Notes: generated from the sequence alone by a model not told the origin. Positions 25,080-33,772 are shown, numbered from the stretch's first letter. The stretch is DNA of 64,000 nucleotides from Tubulanus polymorphus (GCF_964204645.1 NC_134035.1:6446501-6510500); one strand, 5' to 3'. Translations and numbers: made by a program.

Positions 25080-28000
25080 CACTACCACTACTATTTACTT
25101 ACTATAACTACAACTACTATTTTTACTATCACTAAAACTATCACCATTCATTATTTACTATTATTATCACTTATTACCGTCAGTAAAACTATTATTGCAA
25201 TTATTATGATAATAGAAATTATTATTACTGTTTATTATCGTTAATATTTTTTGCCTCCGTTTAAGCCTCCTAGTATAAATATTTTCACACCTGTTCATAG
25301 CCGTTGCATTAGTTTAAGCAATGATAAATTACCACACCAAATTTCAATTCTTCTGTTTAATTTGATAGATTTCGACAGCGTAACATCATACTTGCACGAG
25401 TGATTCATTTGAATATTTTTTTCGCACTGATTTCACGACCGCGCAAAATCAAAATCATAATAGGCAAAAACTGGAAATAGTGTGCAGCAACGAAATAATT
25501 TCTTTTGTCCGCTAAGATTTTTCTTGTCTTTAGTTTTTGCACAGGGGCAAAACAAATGTTGGATTTTGGCGTTCCCAAAAGCAGACATTCGTTCACACGT
25601 AGCTGCAAAAACAGTAATAAACAGCGCGCAAAAGTGCAATAATTGTTTTTGCGCACTAAAGATTTGTTTTTGTGTTGTGGCGCTCCAAAAAATTGCCTTG
25701 TTTTTTGAACTGATAAGATACCACAACCAACTCATAGTAAACACAAATAATTTAGAAACGCAGCAAACCTGCAATCGCTGCTTTGCAGCTACATTTTCTT
25801 TTCGTTTTTTCCAGGTTTATCCGAACAACACTCATTGTTCTGATCTATGCAAATGTATCCGCAATGGCACAATGATGTGTCAACACCTTCCCTGTCTTCC
25901 TGTGAAATCCTGCACTGAATCACTCAGTATATACGGTCAGTATGGTTGTCTACCTTCCCTGGCCCACTCCTCTCAATTCCTAGCCCATTCAGCTAATCAT
26001 AACATCGAACTACAATCAAACCTACGTGTGTATGCTTTTCTACCAGCCTTGCACATGTACATGGCATAGACAATGTTCAAGATGTCACAGTTGACAATAT
26101 AATCTGGTGTCTGCACCAGACACTGTCTCCAATACCTGAGTCCAAGTCATTCGGTTCCACATTTGAACAGGTCCATCATACACGATACATGTAGTGTTTA
26201 TTTGTTTGTTTGATAGGACACGGTTCCGTGATTCCAAGGAATAACCGAGGTACATGCCGGTGCCACGTCGGTGAAATCATCTGCGCCAAAGGACGGAATC
26301 CAGTTATAACTGGAAACGGTCAGTAATCCATTGTGGTGACATCATTTCTTCATAGCATAAATATGCAAGTAGTTTGGCGAAAATGTGGTGGTAAGACGTG
26401 ACTTCCCCTTAAAAATCCTGGCAATCTCTTTATACACAACGTATTTTTCATACAACATTGGTTTTTTTGGGGGGAGGGGATAGGCATACTATTATAACTT
26501 CGTCGTCCGTCGTCCGCCGTCCGCCTGTGTGTCCGTCCGTCTGTCCGCCTCAACCCTAAAAGATTTTCCTGAAATTCAAGAATTGTGTTGTACCTCGTGA
26601 GGATAGTTACTGATTAGATTTTGGGTCCTATAGGTCCTAGGTCAAGGTCACTGGAAGTAATTGTTTTATTATCTTATCTGGCTTAACTCATAAATGGTTA
26701 ATCAACTCCTCCAGTGAAATCTAGTAGATGAGCTGTACTAGAGACAACCGATAACTGATTTGATTTCGGGTCCTGTGCGTCGAAGGTCAAGGAAACTGAA
26801 AACCATTTCGTCATTATCATACCCTGGCCCTTACTCATTGAGAGTTGAAGATAGGTGGAATTTGATGGATAACTTGTTCTAAAGAAAATATGTTAATTAA
26901 TAGATTTTGAATCCTGTCGGTCAGGGTCAAGATTACCTAAGATAACCTATCTTGTATTTTCGATTTGTGTGCTATTACGCATAAACGGTTTGAAATAATT
27001 GCAATTGGATGGATGCCTTGTCCTGTTGGTTACTGATTAGATTTTTGGTCCTGTGGGTACAAAATTCAAGGTCACATGCAACCAGCTTATTTTTTCGGGT
27101 CGACGAACTCTCAGGGCGCTGTTTTTACAAAGGCGTTTATCGTATCATATCATTACTTACCATCAAAGGTCAACCTCTTAATTTTTGTATTTCATATCCT
27201 TTGTGGAGAAGGTACTTAACGCACCTCACTTAAATCGTTCTTTATCAGGGTGCTGCCATGAAAATATATATGGTTTTGTCTGAAAGTATCTATGAAAAGT
27301 ATCTATTCTCTAAAAATGATAATGCTTTCAATAACCGTATTTTCGTACTTTTAGATTCTCCTGGTTGTACTCTTTAACCTTATTAGGGGCATTATTCGTC
27401 CCTAGCGACATTCTAGTTTTATCCCCGAAACATCTCGACTTGTATCTATTTCCGCCGTTGAACACATTTGAAAACAATGCTGTTTCCCATGATAGTCTTC
27501 TATGGAACTGCTATTAATAATACTGCTTTAAATCACACTGCTAAAATTGTTTTTAGGCATATTTTTACAAGTCGGTTATAGTCAAATAGACAGAGAAAAT
27601 CTGCGCAAATTCAGCATCAATTTCAATTATGAGGTTCTCTGTATGAGATTGACGAATCTGCTGCAACCTCAGCCGTACGGGGTAAGTCTCAAGGCCCTTA
27701 CACCCACTCACCCTGAACTTTATGGGGTAGTTTTTAAATCATGTGACACCGTGTAAGATCCTTTAAATCCTATTAGGTTTTTGGTTAGCCAGACTACAGT
27801 AGCTCTTCTTTTATGAATTTTAGGTTCCTTGCGAATTGAAGATTATGGCGAAGACTCCTGGAAATATTGTTTTTGGGGTCATACCAACACGTAATAAACA
27901 GGTATTAACGGCTCATCATCTCCGAGAGGAAGAGAGAGGGATGAAGGGCAGGGAAGGAGGGGAAGGGGAAAGTGAGGGAGCTCGTTTTACTTACTCTGAT

Positions 28001-28578
28001 CACACATTTTTAAGAGGAAACAATCTATCATCTAAAAATTTCTACGATCTATAAAACTAGTTATTTCATCAATATAATGACCTCCTCCAATTGTTTATAT
28101 GAACGAATGGGACGAAATAAATGTCGTGCAATTCGTGGCCATAAAATACAGATTGAAATTGCTCGAAAATAAACTGATTCTACAAAGCTTGAAACCGAGT
28201 GCTTGCCATGCAATCTGTTGGGGTATGCCGGTACCCCGATACTCTTTTACACGTTATCATTTATTCTTTCAGCACTGTATAGACGCAATGAGGTTGTTAA
28301 CATATATGATAGAGATTCATCACGCGATTGTGATGACAGACCCGCTGTTATCTACGATTCGGGTCGCTAATGTTGACGTTATTGAACATTTCCAGGCAGG
28401 TTCTAACTCATACCACAGCACCAACATCGGTCCTAATAATCATAATGATAACAATAAAAATGGCGCAGCCGCCGCCAGTGGGTTCCGATTATGGATGTTC
28501 CGAACTTCCGTTTTGTATACGATTGTATTACTAGTGACTTGTGGATATTTCACAGACGTTTTTGCGTTGATAACGTGA
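6539..28578 (+). CDS. GDNF family receptor alpha-like (GFR-like) protein, spliced gene, 5' end missing
   Basis: Exons: 6539-6676, 7054-7230, 12230-12464, 16359-16492, 22359-22520, 22761-23082, 24025-24230, 24508-24627, 24859-24905, 25815-25935, 26217-26318, 27557-27681, 27824-27901, 28273-28578. Every junction has an AG acceptor and GT donor, and all phases agree, giving about 756 codons ending in TGA. Four GDNF/GAS1-type modules are seen, with the spacing C-x6-C-x4-C...C and a central CxC: residues about 18-103, 150-227, 284-373 and 376-457. An acidic linker separates modules 1 and 2, and a Pro/Glu-rich linker separates 2 and 3. Then come a small Cys-rich section (about 514-587), a conserved section (about 588-700) and a hydrophobic C-terminus after a small-residue patch NGAAAASG, which fits GPI anchoring. 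Members of this family are surface co-receptors. The ligand and partner here cannot be inferred. Exons 1, 2, 3 and 4 are separated by large repeat-filled introns. The signal peptide exon was not identified. Confidence 0.88.
6804..6840 (+). ncRNA. Hammerhead-ribozyme-like core in first intron
   Basis: CTGACGA (6804-6810) is followed by the hairpin GATCTCA-AGGG-TGAGATC with a perfect 7-bp stem, then GAAACG. This is the CUGANGA/stem II/GAAA core of a hammerhead. A convincing stem I is not visible in the flanks, so it may be a decayed Penelope-like-element tail and not an active ribozyme. Confidence 0.4.
7054..7230 (+). CDS. GFR-like exon, module 1 second half
   Basis: Acceptor ttaattgcag, donor gaat|gtaagt, phase 1 to 1. 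It contains the CDCPH centre and the downstream cysteines of module 1. Confidence 0.88.
8940..9375 (+). repeat. Interspersed repeat, copy 2
   Basis: Reverse-complement partner of 3890-4340. It starts with the hairpin GGGTTTCTCC...GCAGAAACCC and a (TTA)n tract. The pair flanks the first two recognised exons in inverted orientation. Confidence 0.7.
11872..11925 (+). repeat. GCAGAAACCC/TTATCGCTGC module with (ATT)n
   Basis: It carries GCAGAAACCCGTTATCGCTG followed by CTATGCAGC and a T/A-rich ATT tract. It is the same module that opens each tandem unit at 49.8, 52.4, 56.4, 59.0 and 63.4 kb. Confidence 0.75.
12051..12089. repeat. (CA)n-type microsatellite
   Basis: Imperfect cacacacgcacacgc run of about 40 bases. 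Confidence 0.7.
12230..12464 (+). CDS. GFR-like exon, acidic linker and module 2 start
   Basis: Acceptor cgttttcag, donor ag|gtaagc, phase 1 to 2. It has an Asp/Glu-rich linker (NDEDDDNSMDEEND) and then CVALRKECMSDDECF, the opening of module 2. Confidence 0.88.
13124..13133 (+). promoter_or_regulatory. TAATAAATGG start motif
   Basis: This exact 10-mer spans the start codon of the 113-aa gene. The same 10-mer sits at the starts at 31403 and 32910, and its first nine bases sit at the minus-strand start at 32262. It could be a virus-type late promoter/initiator element (inference). Confidence 0.45.
13130..13471 (+). CDS. Small virus-like protein, 113 aa, intact
   Basis: An uninterrupted ATG-to-TAG frame in otherwise decayed AT-rich DNA. 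The centre carries YGNKLVIHLEYEA and TYLPDRFHRLSSEDIEELY, then YKGKNEKGHHD. The decayed gene at 31403 shares the pattern YG-K, FLPDR, LS-EEL, GKNE-GHD. From memory, proteins of this pattern (KYG-x-V-x-LE ... FLP-x-RF ... LTDE) occur beside Polinton-type DNA polymerases in invertebrate genomes, and the strand pattern suggests an OB-fold nucleic-acid binder. That function is inference only. The start lies on the shared TAATAAATGG motif. Confidence 0.7.
   Translation: MESKQIHSEFLNRIKDTTDVKSVDFKFKKLTELTLHKKHLITNIETITNRYGNKLVIHLEYEALKGNKYNFRTYLPDRFHRLSSEDIEELYSGDFYFIYKGKNEKGHHDIDFE
13488..13780 (+). repeat. Three diverged ~85-100 bp intergenic repeats
   Basis: Each unit opens with AACATAAAAAGTGT (near 13,488, 13,575 and 13,662) and ends with a 'gttagat' box and a T-run. 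The third is expanded by extra 'aaagtgtaaaagttt' pieces. It fills the space between the two genes of the virus-like fragment and could be regulatory or origin-like. Confidence 0.65.
13784..14419 (+). pseudogene. Unrecognised 211-codon virus-like frame with four in-frame stops
   Basis: Starting at ATG 13784, one frame continues to TAA 14417 with coding-like composition (rich in Asn, Ile, Lys, Asp). It is interrupted only by TGA 13922, TAA 14003, TGA 14267 and TAG 14357, and no frameshift is needed. It contains a near-duplicated motif GIQC/GIQ-stop, about 15 residues apart. No family was recognised. The stops may be simple C-to-T or G-to-A decay, or a recoded reading. Confidence 0.5.
14640..16358. 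other. Remainder of intron 3
   Basis: No exon was recognised. A repeat fragment lies around 15,700-16,020, including a GC-richer piece that echoes 10,905-10,970 in inverted orientation. The frame 15171-15398 has no recognisable feature. Confidence 0.5.
16359..16492 (+). CDS. GFR-like exon, module 2 second half
   Basis: Acceptor ttgttacag, donor c|gtaagt, phase 2 to 1. It contains FKCSCQSHSG and the closing cysteines of module 2. The intron before it carries a virus-like insertion. Confidence 0.88.
16493..22358. other. Intron 4 of the GFR-like gene
   Basis: No exon with GDNF/GAS1 features was found. A pyrimidine-rich stretch lies near 18,060-18,110, and a repeat of the (CGTCC)/'gatggctgattggctgccat' type at 20,735-20,875. 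The hairpin-word array at 20,938-22,170 is its main content. Confidence 0.55.
20938..22170 (+). repeat. Foldback-like array of GCGCCAAAAC / GTTTTGGCGC words
   Basis: A leader (tatggtggctc ... TATGCAAATGAGGGCG at about 20,939-21,065) leads into some 700 bases in which GCGCCAAAACG and its reverse complement alternate at irregular spacing. Joined cases give the palindrome TTTTGGCGCGCCAAAA. The array is closed near 21,740-21,785 by an inverted copy of the leader (ggcgttccctgatttacatacc ... tatggccc). A second word, GCAAAAACGA/TCGTTTTTGC, takes over from about 21,805 to 22,160. Long frames in both directions are artefacts of the repeat. Confidence 0.8.
22359..22520 (+). CDS. GFR-like exon, linker
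   Basis: Acceptor cttggtcacag, donor a|gtaaat, phase 1 to 1. It encodes a cysteine-free Pro/Glu/Lys-rich spacer between modules 2 and 3. Support comes from splice sites and phase; it has no domain signature of its own. Confidence 0.75.
22761..23082 (+). CDS. GFR-like exon, module 3 and start of module 4
   Basis: Acceptor tctatttcag, donor ag|gtatgt, phase 1 to 2. A complete module (ECYDAYGDCNKEYLC ... FCVCEKSG) is followed by CLTLVRKCQSSSDC, which opens module 4. Confidence 0.9.
23083..24024. other. Intron 6, no gene seen
   Basis: Only a short direct repeat ('ggtatcctactgc-cacta', 23,886 and 23,960) is visible. Confidence 0.5.
24025..24230 (+). CDS. GFR-like exon, module 4 remainder
   Basis: Acceptor ttcactatag, donor g|gtaaaa, phase 2 to 1. 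It contains NCSCQGVQDEV and the terminal cysteines of module 4. Confidence 0.88.
24508..24627 (+). CDS. GFR-like exon, Pro/Lys-rich spacer
   Basis: Acceptor tatccctag, donor a|gtaagt, phase 1 to 1. The spacer follows module 4 and has no cysteine. Confidence 0.75.
24859..24905 (+). CDS. GFR-like 47-bp microexon
   Basis: Acceptor gtttttgtag, donor aga|gtaagt, phase 1 to 0. It encodes about 16 residues (RICANMLKNEKSPVIR). It is accepted because it restores the phase needed by the next exon and has good splice sites. Confidence 0.65.
25026..25250 (+). repeat. (TAC)n microsatellite, degenerating to mixed trinucleotides
   Basis: Perfect (TAC) units at the start grade into TAC/CAC/ATT-type trinucleotide DNA. 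The tyrosine-rich frame across it is not a gene. Confidence 0.8.
25420..25710. repeat. Decayed GCGCAAAA / TTTTGCGC word array
   Basis: Words such as gcgcaaaa, ttttgcgc, ggcaaaaac, tttttgcac and ggcgctccaaaa appear in both orientations. They resemble the arrays at 21-22 kb but are more diverged. The block sits about 100 bases upstream of the exon at 25,815. Confidence 0.5.
25757..25795 (+). repeat. Diverged GCAGAAACCC/TTATCGCTGC module
   Basis: The sequence 'gcagcaaacctgcaatcgctg' followed by 'ctttgcagctacatttt' matches the module that opens the tandem units at 49.8-59 kb, with several substitutions. Confidence 0.5.
25815..25935 (+). CDS. GFR-like exon, small Cys-rich section
   Basis: Acceptor gttttttccag, donor g|gtcagt, phase 0 to 1. 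It has six cysteines in the pattern CxxxCxC...CxxxxC...C (CSDLCKCIRNGTMMC). Confidence 0.8.
26217..26318 (+). CDS. GFR-like exon, RGTCRC section
   Basis: Acceptor tttgatag, donor g|gtcagt, phase 1 to 1. It contains NRGTCRCHVGEIICAKG, a motif that recalls invertebrate GFR-like proteins (from memory). Confidence 0.8.
26480..27200 (+). repeat. Four-unit ~140-bp degenerate tandem repeat with (CGTCC)n lead
   Basis: It begins with a cgtcgtccgtcgtccgccgtc run near 26,500. It then has four units marked by 'actgattagattttgggtcct' and 'aggtcaaggtcac' at about 26,608, 26,752, 26,893 and 27,027. A similar layout (CGTCC lead then ~155-bp units) recurs at 54.08-55.74 kb. Confidence 0.65.
27557..27681 (+). 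CDS. GFR-like exon, conserved C-terminal region part 1
   Basis: Acceptor gtttttag, donor ggg|gtaagt, phase 1 to 0. It encodes GIFLQVGYSQIDRENL and a following amphipathic stretch. Confidence 0.8.
27824..27901 (+). CDS. GFR-like exon, conserved C-terminal region part 2
   Basis: Acceptor gaattttag, donor cag|gtatta, 78 bases, phase 0 to 0. It joins directly in phase to the last exon. Confidence 0.78.
27920..27985 (+). repeat. Purine-rich tract in last intron
   Basis: Some 60 bases of nearly pure A/G (gagaggaagagagaggg and on) lie in the intron between the last two exons. Confidence 0.6.
28273..28578 (+). CDS. GFR-like last exon, hydrophobic tail and stop
   Basis: Acceptor ttattctttcag, phase 0. 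It begins HCIDAMRLLTYMI and ends with a Ser/Asn-rich spacer, NGAAAASG and about 28 mostly hydrophobic residues before TGA. This layout suits a GPI signal; a transmembrane tail with no cytoplasmic part is the alternative. Confidence 0.82.
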   Translation, partial: HCIDAMRLLTYMIEIHHAIVMTDPLLSTIRVANVDVIEHFQAGSNSYHSTNIGPNNHNDNNKNGAAAASGFRLWMFRTSVLYTIVLLVTCGYFTDVFALIT

Positions 28579-28687
28579 GATGTTTGAATTCGCAATTAGC
28601 AACGGACTTATCAAAACCACGCGTGCTGTGTACACGAGGGGCGATTCCTGACAGTTTCCGAGGATTTAGTGATAACCGATAATTGTT

Positions 28688-28693
28688 AATAAA
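28688..28693 (+). terminator. Possible polyadenylation signal AATAAA
   Basis: AATAAA lies 110 bases after the TGA of the GFR-like gene. It is the first such hexamer downstream, so a plausible 3' end signal. Confidence 0.45.
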
Positions 28694-29925
28694 CTAAATG
28701 CGTCTTCGTTGTTGTCAGAGCCATAGCGTTTGAAGTCAATAGCATCCAGGCGCAGTTACCATCACAGCCAGTGTATTTTATAGATGATTGGTTCATCTAA
28801 ATAGTAAACCATTGAGATATTCTGCCGATTGAAAGTAAAACTTTTACTTTCAAGTTACTCATATGGGGGAGCACCCACCTCGTGCTGTCAACAGTTAATC
28901 TGTGGTTTATGGTGCCGTTCGAGTTCGAGAAATTTATCATAATTTCAGGAGCCACGAAAGCTTTAAACACACGGTAACAATTTTTCCTACGTAAAATATT
29001 GCAGAGAGAATAGCTTTAAGCAACGAATACGCGACATCTATAGAACTATACGACGATTGTGGATTTTATATTTATCTGATTCATCATCGGTGTTGATAGC
29101 GCCACGTATGATTATATCATAGATCCTACGAATCTATGACATTGCAAATGGTTGTAATTTTTTACTTAAGTTAATGTCAGTGTGTGCTGTATAAAAAGGC
29201 ACCACCGCGGGTTCGGTATAAACTACCTACCGTCATGTGCAGAAATCACATATCGTACACCGTGTGATATCATCTTATTCCGACGTTCTGTTTTTGAGAT
29301 TCTAAAACGAATGTTTATCATAATCATTATCTTTTATTTAAATCAATTATTACTCTTTAAAAAAGAAAATCCTCGAAAATGTTGTAAATATGTGTTTTTA
29401 TAAAAATAAAAGAACGTATCACGGTGCGCGTAGGGGTCCGATCCCAACTTTTCGGCTATTTTGATCATTAGGTACAATGATAAAAATACAGCGAACAATT
29501 TAACTACATCGAATAGAAAACCGGTGCATCGAAAATAAAGCACGTGCTTAAACTATCCGCCATATAAGGAAAAGAGTGATGACGTGCAAATTCTAGCCTC
29601 GATTTGCTGCCGCTACTGCTGTGTAACGACCACAACGGTACGTTGCTACAGTCGTTTCTTAAAAAACTGCAACTTTTATCTCGTATTCGTGATGATGAAA
29701 CAATGGACAATTTGTATAGAATCTTAGGCATATATTTCAATGAGAAATTATAAAACTTTACAAGAGTTTTAGACCTGATTTCCACAAGTAACTGAAAATT
29801 GTTAACAAATATTAAATCGTTTCACGTAAGGTACGTTTATCGCAGTAAGCCCGCTCTTTTATACCTAGTGCAAGCTGTATTGGGGTTTAAATGAAGTGCT
29901 GATAGCCCTATATTTTTATGCTAGA
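28694..29925. other. 3' flank of the GFR-like gene, nothing recognised
   Basis: No protein or RNA gene was recognised on either strand, and the open frames are short with no motif. Confidence 0.5.
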
Positions 29926-29929
29926 GTTG

Positions 29930-31080
29930 TACTTGTTGTTTTAAACATGTGTTCTGCGTCCTGCGAAATATGACCGATTTAGCTGAGTCATTTTTCTTTG
30001 CTTTGGTTGAAATTGTGATTTTAGAGAATTCCGTGATCAATCCGAGTGTGTGCGGTTGTGCAAATTGTATATATGATGAATATTCCATATGAAATTAGTT
30101 TTCGAATCACTTGCGTGTTCGTATCGTGCGTGTGCGTGCAACGAGCAAATAAACACGCATAAAACTTATATACATATTATGAAATTATATATTTATTCGT
30201 GTAAAAATTGTAAATAAATATTGAAACTGAACAATTAAACTTCATTGTTCTATCTGTTAAACTTCATTACCTAGTTCGGGGAATTACGAACACTCGATCT
30301 CTGGATAGGATATCCTCGGATCGGTCGTTAAGTTAGAAACTCGAGTGCACGGACTGAAAACTGGTAAGCACGGTTGTAGGAGACCACGTTCTCCTATCCC
30401 CTAATTAGGCTCTGTCTCGCATGCCCAACACCAGATGGAATATGAGATCTATATTCGGAGAATAATTTCCCCAGCATTGTCGACCTTTCGGCTATGTTCC
30501 CGGTCTTCTGTGCGGCACAGAAGGAATCCTCATCCAAGCCAAAAAGTTGATCAAGTTGATCCTTCAAAGGAAGATAATTCTAACTTACTAGCCATGCGCA
30601 AATGTCGCTCATAAACGAAGAGCTACAAGCACTTGAACCAGATCGCACAGTCTCACTCCGTCCGTCGGAGTTAGATCTGGATCAAAATAATGACTTCGAC
30701 TCGGAAGCTTCAACGGACGCCATCCCTCATGCCCCAATCAATGCAGCCGTCCCATCTTTAGGAGCTACGGGAGTTCAATGAGCTCATCAGTGACGTCTTC
30801 ACGATCAAGTTTAAAGAAAACGTCATTTCTTGCGTTGAAAAGCGTTTTCGGACAACTTTTTTTCTTGGTGATCTGAGTGCCTTTGACGATAAACTATAAT
30901 TTGAGAAGCATATATCTTTTATAAGGCAAATATCTTTTAGAAAACCCCATTCCTCACGTGAATAGAGAATTCGGGGAGATGTTTTTTTCCATGTGATTTG
31001 GTTTTTGATAATAAAGTTTTTAAAGTAAAGCATGATTTTCGAGTCATCGGAAGCTAAAATAAGGCGATTTTCAATTCACC
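29930..31080 (+). mobile_element. Possible decayed LTR-retroelement 5' end
   Basis: An AT-rich stretch with AATAAA-type signals ends in 'gggaattacgaaca' near 30,293. A leader with a hairpin (taggaga...tctccta near 30,380-30,400) follows, then ATG 30,603 opening a 59-codon Glu/Asp/Pro-rich frame (SLINEELQALEPDRTVSLRP). A neighbouring frame continues the coding-like character to about 30,900 with stops. It could be a gag remnant, but no enzyme domain is present. Confidence 0.3.
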
Positions 31081-31396
31081 TCTTATTGAATCATCAAAAC
31101 TCCGCGCTCACTGAACTGACCTGGTCAACTGAGGTATAGGGGACTTTAGTCTCTAGTTCCTCGGATTATGCCATTCGATGAGTGATTCGGGCAATTGACA
31201 TTCAAAGTAGAATGATCATTCGACGGTTCTACAGTTAGACAATTCGACAGTTCGTTATTTCTACAATTAGACATAACGACTTACAGACATTCAACTCCCA
31301 CGATCCAGGCATCTCTACATACAGGAGTAATTGGAGAATGTGGGTTTCAGATCAGAGGGCGAGAGGTCGACATATCACCACAAGTAATTTTTTTTC

Positions 31397-31406
31397 TAAT
31401 AAATGG
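31397..31406 (+). promoter_or_regulatory. TAATAAATGG start motif
   Basis: Identical to the motif at the start of the 113-aa gene at 13,130, with a preceding T-run. Confidence 0.45.
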
Positions 31407-31728
31407 GAGATAGAAAGGTATTCTTAGCAACGATAAATAGCAGAATAAAACCAGCAAAAAAACAATTTGAAATAAAAAAGTTAGTTGATGTTACAAAAGA
31501 AATTGAACATAAAATATTAAAATTAGAAAAGATAAAAACTAAATATGGAGGTAAATTTCAGCAAATTTAAGTTACTGTTATGTTAGTATAACGCGAGAAT
31601 TTAAAGTATTTTTACCTGATAGATGGGTTTCATTGAGTACAGAGGAATTAAAATATTTAGAAGGATTTAAAATAATTTACCATGGGAAAAATGAAGACGG
31701 GCATGATGTTTTAGAAGATGTTGATTAA
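31403..31728 (+). pseudogene. Decayed homologue of the 113-aa virus-like protein
   Basis: It starts at the shared motif and has a Lys-rich N-terminal half with KYGGKF. After a frame break near 31,567-31,600 it resumes as FKVFLPDRWVSLSTEELKYL and GKNEDGHD, matching the spacing in the 13,130 gene. One indel plus a stop break it. Confidence 0.65.
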
Positions 31729-31868
31729 AAAAATAAATTGATAATAAAATTAATTAAATATTAAGATTCCGAAATGACTTATCTGGACAATTTAATTGCT
31801 CCGCATAGATAGACAAAAGTAGTGAGATATTCAATTAATTAAAAATAAAATTATTTTTTTCTAAAATA

Positions 31869-32262
31869 TTAATCCATTTTTGTCATTGTTAATTTTGGAA
31901 TTTCAGAAGTATTTTCATTTTTAATAGCAGTAGTTTCAGCATTATTAATATCATAAATCTTATTTGATTTCTTATACCATTTATTATGCTATAATAGTTA
32001 TAATTGCAGATGCCATTTATTTAGTAAAAAAATTATGCATTCATATAGGAGGAATATATTTTTGTTTTTCCAAATAATCAATTGTTAAATTAGATAAAGT
32101 AACTGCTAATGTTAATTTTAAAATATCATTGATATCAAATCTATCAACATTAATACTTCCCATTCTAAATACTTTTTTAAATACCATTGTATAACCAACA
32201 GTTCCAACTTATAGTAATGATCCATTATATAAACCAGTTATTATGCACTTATTATCACTCAT
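31869..32262 (-). pseudogene. Virus-like gene of unknown function, broken
   Basis: ATG at 32262 sits on TAATAAATG directly after the stop of the upstream gene. The frame begins MSDNKCIITG and carries FDINDILKLTLAVTLSNL, with a hydrophobic stretch MASAIITIIA. In-frame TAA (about codon 18), TGA and TAA interrupt it, and a frameshift near 31,975 is needed to reach the hydrophilic tail ending at 31,869. No family was recognised; a membrane or virion protein is possible. Confidence 0.45.
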
Positions 32263-32268
32263 TTATTA
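32260..32268 (-). promoter_or_regulatory. TAATAAATG start motif overlapping upstream stop
   Basis: On the minus strand the upstream gene ends TAA, immediately followed by TAAATG. Stop and start motif share nine bases, an economy typical of compact viral genomes. Confidence 0.45.
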
Positions 32269-32627
32269 ATCAAAAAAATTACCACCTTCAAAATATTTAG
32301 TTATCTTATTTATGATTATTTCCACATTTATTTCATTACTAGTTTCATTTGTATATATTTCAATTATTATTTTTTTAATATCACCGATGATAAAATCTTC
32401 ATCTAATTCATAAAATCTTAAAATCTTAAGACTTTCTAATTTAATCGGTTATCTTTTCTACATTAAAAGTTTCTTTGTCAATTGTTTTTTTCAATATCAA
32501 ATGTTGTTTCATTAGAAAATGCAATATTTTTAATATGTGTAATTACATAATTAATATCAAATTCCATTTCTTTCTCACGTTTAAAATCAAATCCAAAACA
32601 TATGCTCGGTCCAACAGTTATATTCAT
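32266..32627 (-). pseudogene. Virus-like gene of unknown function, frameshifted
   Basis: ATG at 32627 (context TATATAAATG) opens MNITVGPSICFGFDFKREKE. A stop is met after about 49 codons, and an adjacent frame carries an Ile/Glu-rich C-terminus (DEDFIIGDIKKIIIEIY) to the stop at 32,266. Not recognised. Confidence 0.4.
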
Positions 32628-32643
32628 TTATATAGTGAAAAAA

Positions 32644-32845
32644 TTACTCTCTTCATCTTATAAATAATTCATAAATTACGGGAAAATTATTTAAATCAAT
32701 TAAGTATCCATTATGATTTCTAATTTTTAATCTAAAATTATTAAACTTTGGAATACAAGGTTTAAAATCACACTCAATTATGTGATTTATAAATTGTAAG
32801 TTTTCTAGAATCAACTAATATTCTATATTCTTTTAATTCAACCAT
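32644..32845 (-). pseudogene. Short virus-like gene, frameshifted
   Basis: It begins MVELKEYRILVDSRKLTIYK at 32,845. After a frame break near 32,790 it continues as ECDFKPCIPKFNNFRLKI up to TAA 32,644, with one in-frame TGA at 32,653. It ends 17 bases before the next gene. No family was recognised. Confidence 0.35.
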
Positions 32846-32903
32846 TATTTATAACACAAAAAAATTCGAACCATTAAAAATTAATCTTAATAAAATTTTT
32901 CCT

Positions 32904-32913
32904 TAATAAATGG
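32904..32913 (+). promoter_or_regulatory. TAATAAATGG start motif
   Basis: Third plus-strand copy of the identical 10-mer across a start codon, again preceded by T-rich sequence. Confidence 0.45.
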
Positions 32914-33178
32914 ATGAGAAGATAGGATGTGAAATTTGTGGTGAACTTCAAAGAAAAAGTAACATGGCTCGACATGAAAAAACATGATGAAAATTATAAA
33001 CCCCCTAAAATAAACTGCCCAAATTGTAATAAATTATTCTCGAGAAATTATGTTAAAAAACATTCAGAAAAGTGTAAAATTAATGATTCAACGGTTAATG
33101 TTGATATTAATGAAAGTAATAGTAATTCTGTTGAAGTTGAATCTGAAATTATTTGGAAAAGACCTTTCTTATTCTATG

Positions 33179-33223
<45 letters not shown>

Positions 33224-33772
33224 CATGTTTTAGTGCCCTATGATAAGAATAATATGAAAGATAATTTCTGTGAGCATTGTCGAATAAAATATATCCCCGA
33301 AAATATAGAAGATTGGGAAAATCATCAATTTCGTAAAGCACATATAGATAGAATTTCTAATAAATTTGAAACAGAATTTAATGAAAGAAAAAATAAAATA
33401 TTAGAAAAAATAGAATATGAGAAAACGTTACCAGATAATAAATAAACACTTGAAAAGCTTGAAAAACAATATAATGAATTAGTAAGAAAAACATATTATT
33501 GCAAATATTGTAAATTGATTATTACAACAAGTAATTCAAATCTACATAATAGAACAATAAAACATAAAGAAAACGTAAGAAAATACCAAGAACTTAATGA
33601 AGATCTATTGCCAAGATATGAAAGAAAAAAATGCCCACAATGTATTTATGTCTACTTAAGACAAGAAGATTCTGTGATATTTTGTAATGAATGTGGATGG
33701 CAAAAAAATTTATGGGGTGATGAAAAAACTAGAGATATTCTAAATAGAACCAAAATTAAAATATCTAGATAA
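32910..33772 (+). pseudogene. Virus-like multi-zinc-finger protein, broken
   Basis: Cysteine/histidine motifs follow in order: CEICGE...H, CPNCNKLF...H...C, CEHC...H...H, CKYC...H...H and a final CPQC...CNEC pair. A one-base frame break lies near 32,978. An (ATT)n expansion at 33,178-33,222 shifts the frame again, and TAA 33,443-33,445 interrupts it. The ring/ribbon-like CPQC-CNEC end resembles viral transcription-type zinc ribbons (inference). Confidence 0.55.
33178..33222 (+). repeat. (ATT)n microsatellite inside the zinc-finger frame
   Basis: About 15 perfect ATT units. The Tyr-run and Ile-run frames across it are artefacts. Confidence 0.9.

Noticed and set aside
24933-25244. Tyr-rich frame
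   Set aside because: Translation of a (TAC)n microsatellite.
25482-26069. 195-codon frame around 25.5-26.1 kb
   Set aside because: Only 25,815-25,935 is exon. The rest is decayed word-array DNA and intron.
28099-28272. Upstream 58 codons of the frame containing the last GFR-like exon
   Set aside because: No acceptor gives the required phase. The exon at 27,824-27,901 (phase 0) joins cleanly to 28,273 after ttattctttcag.
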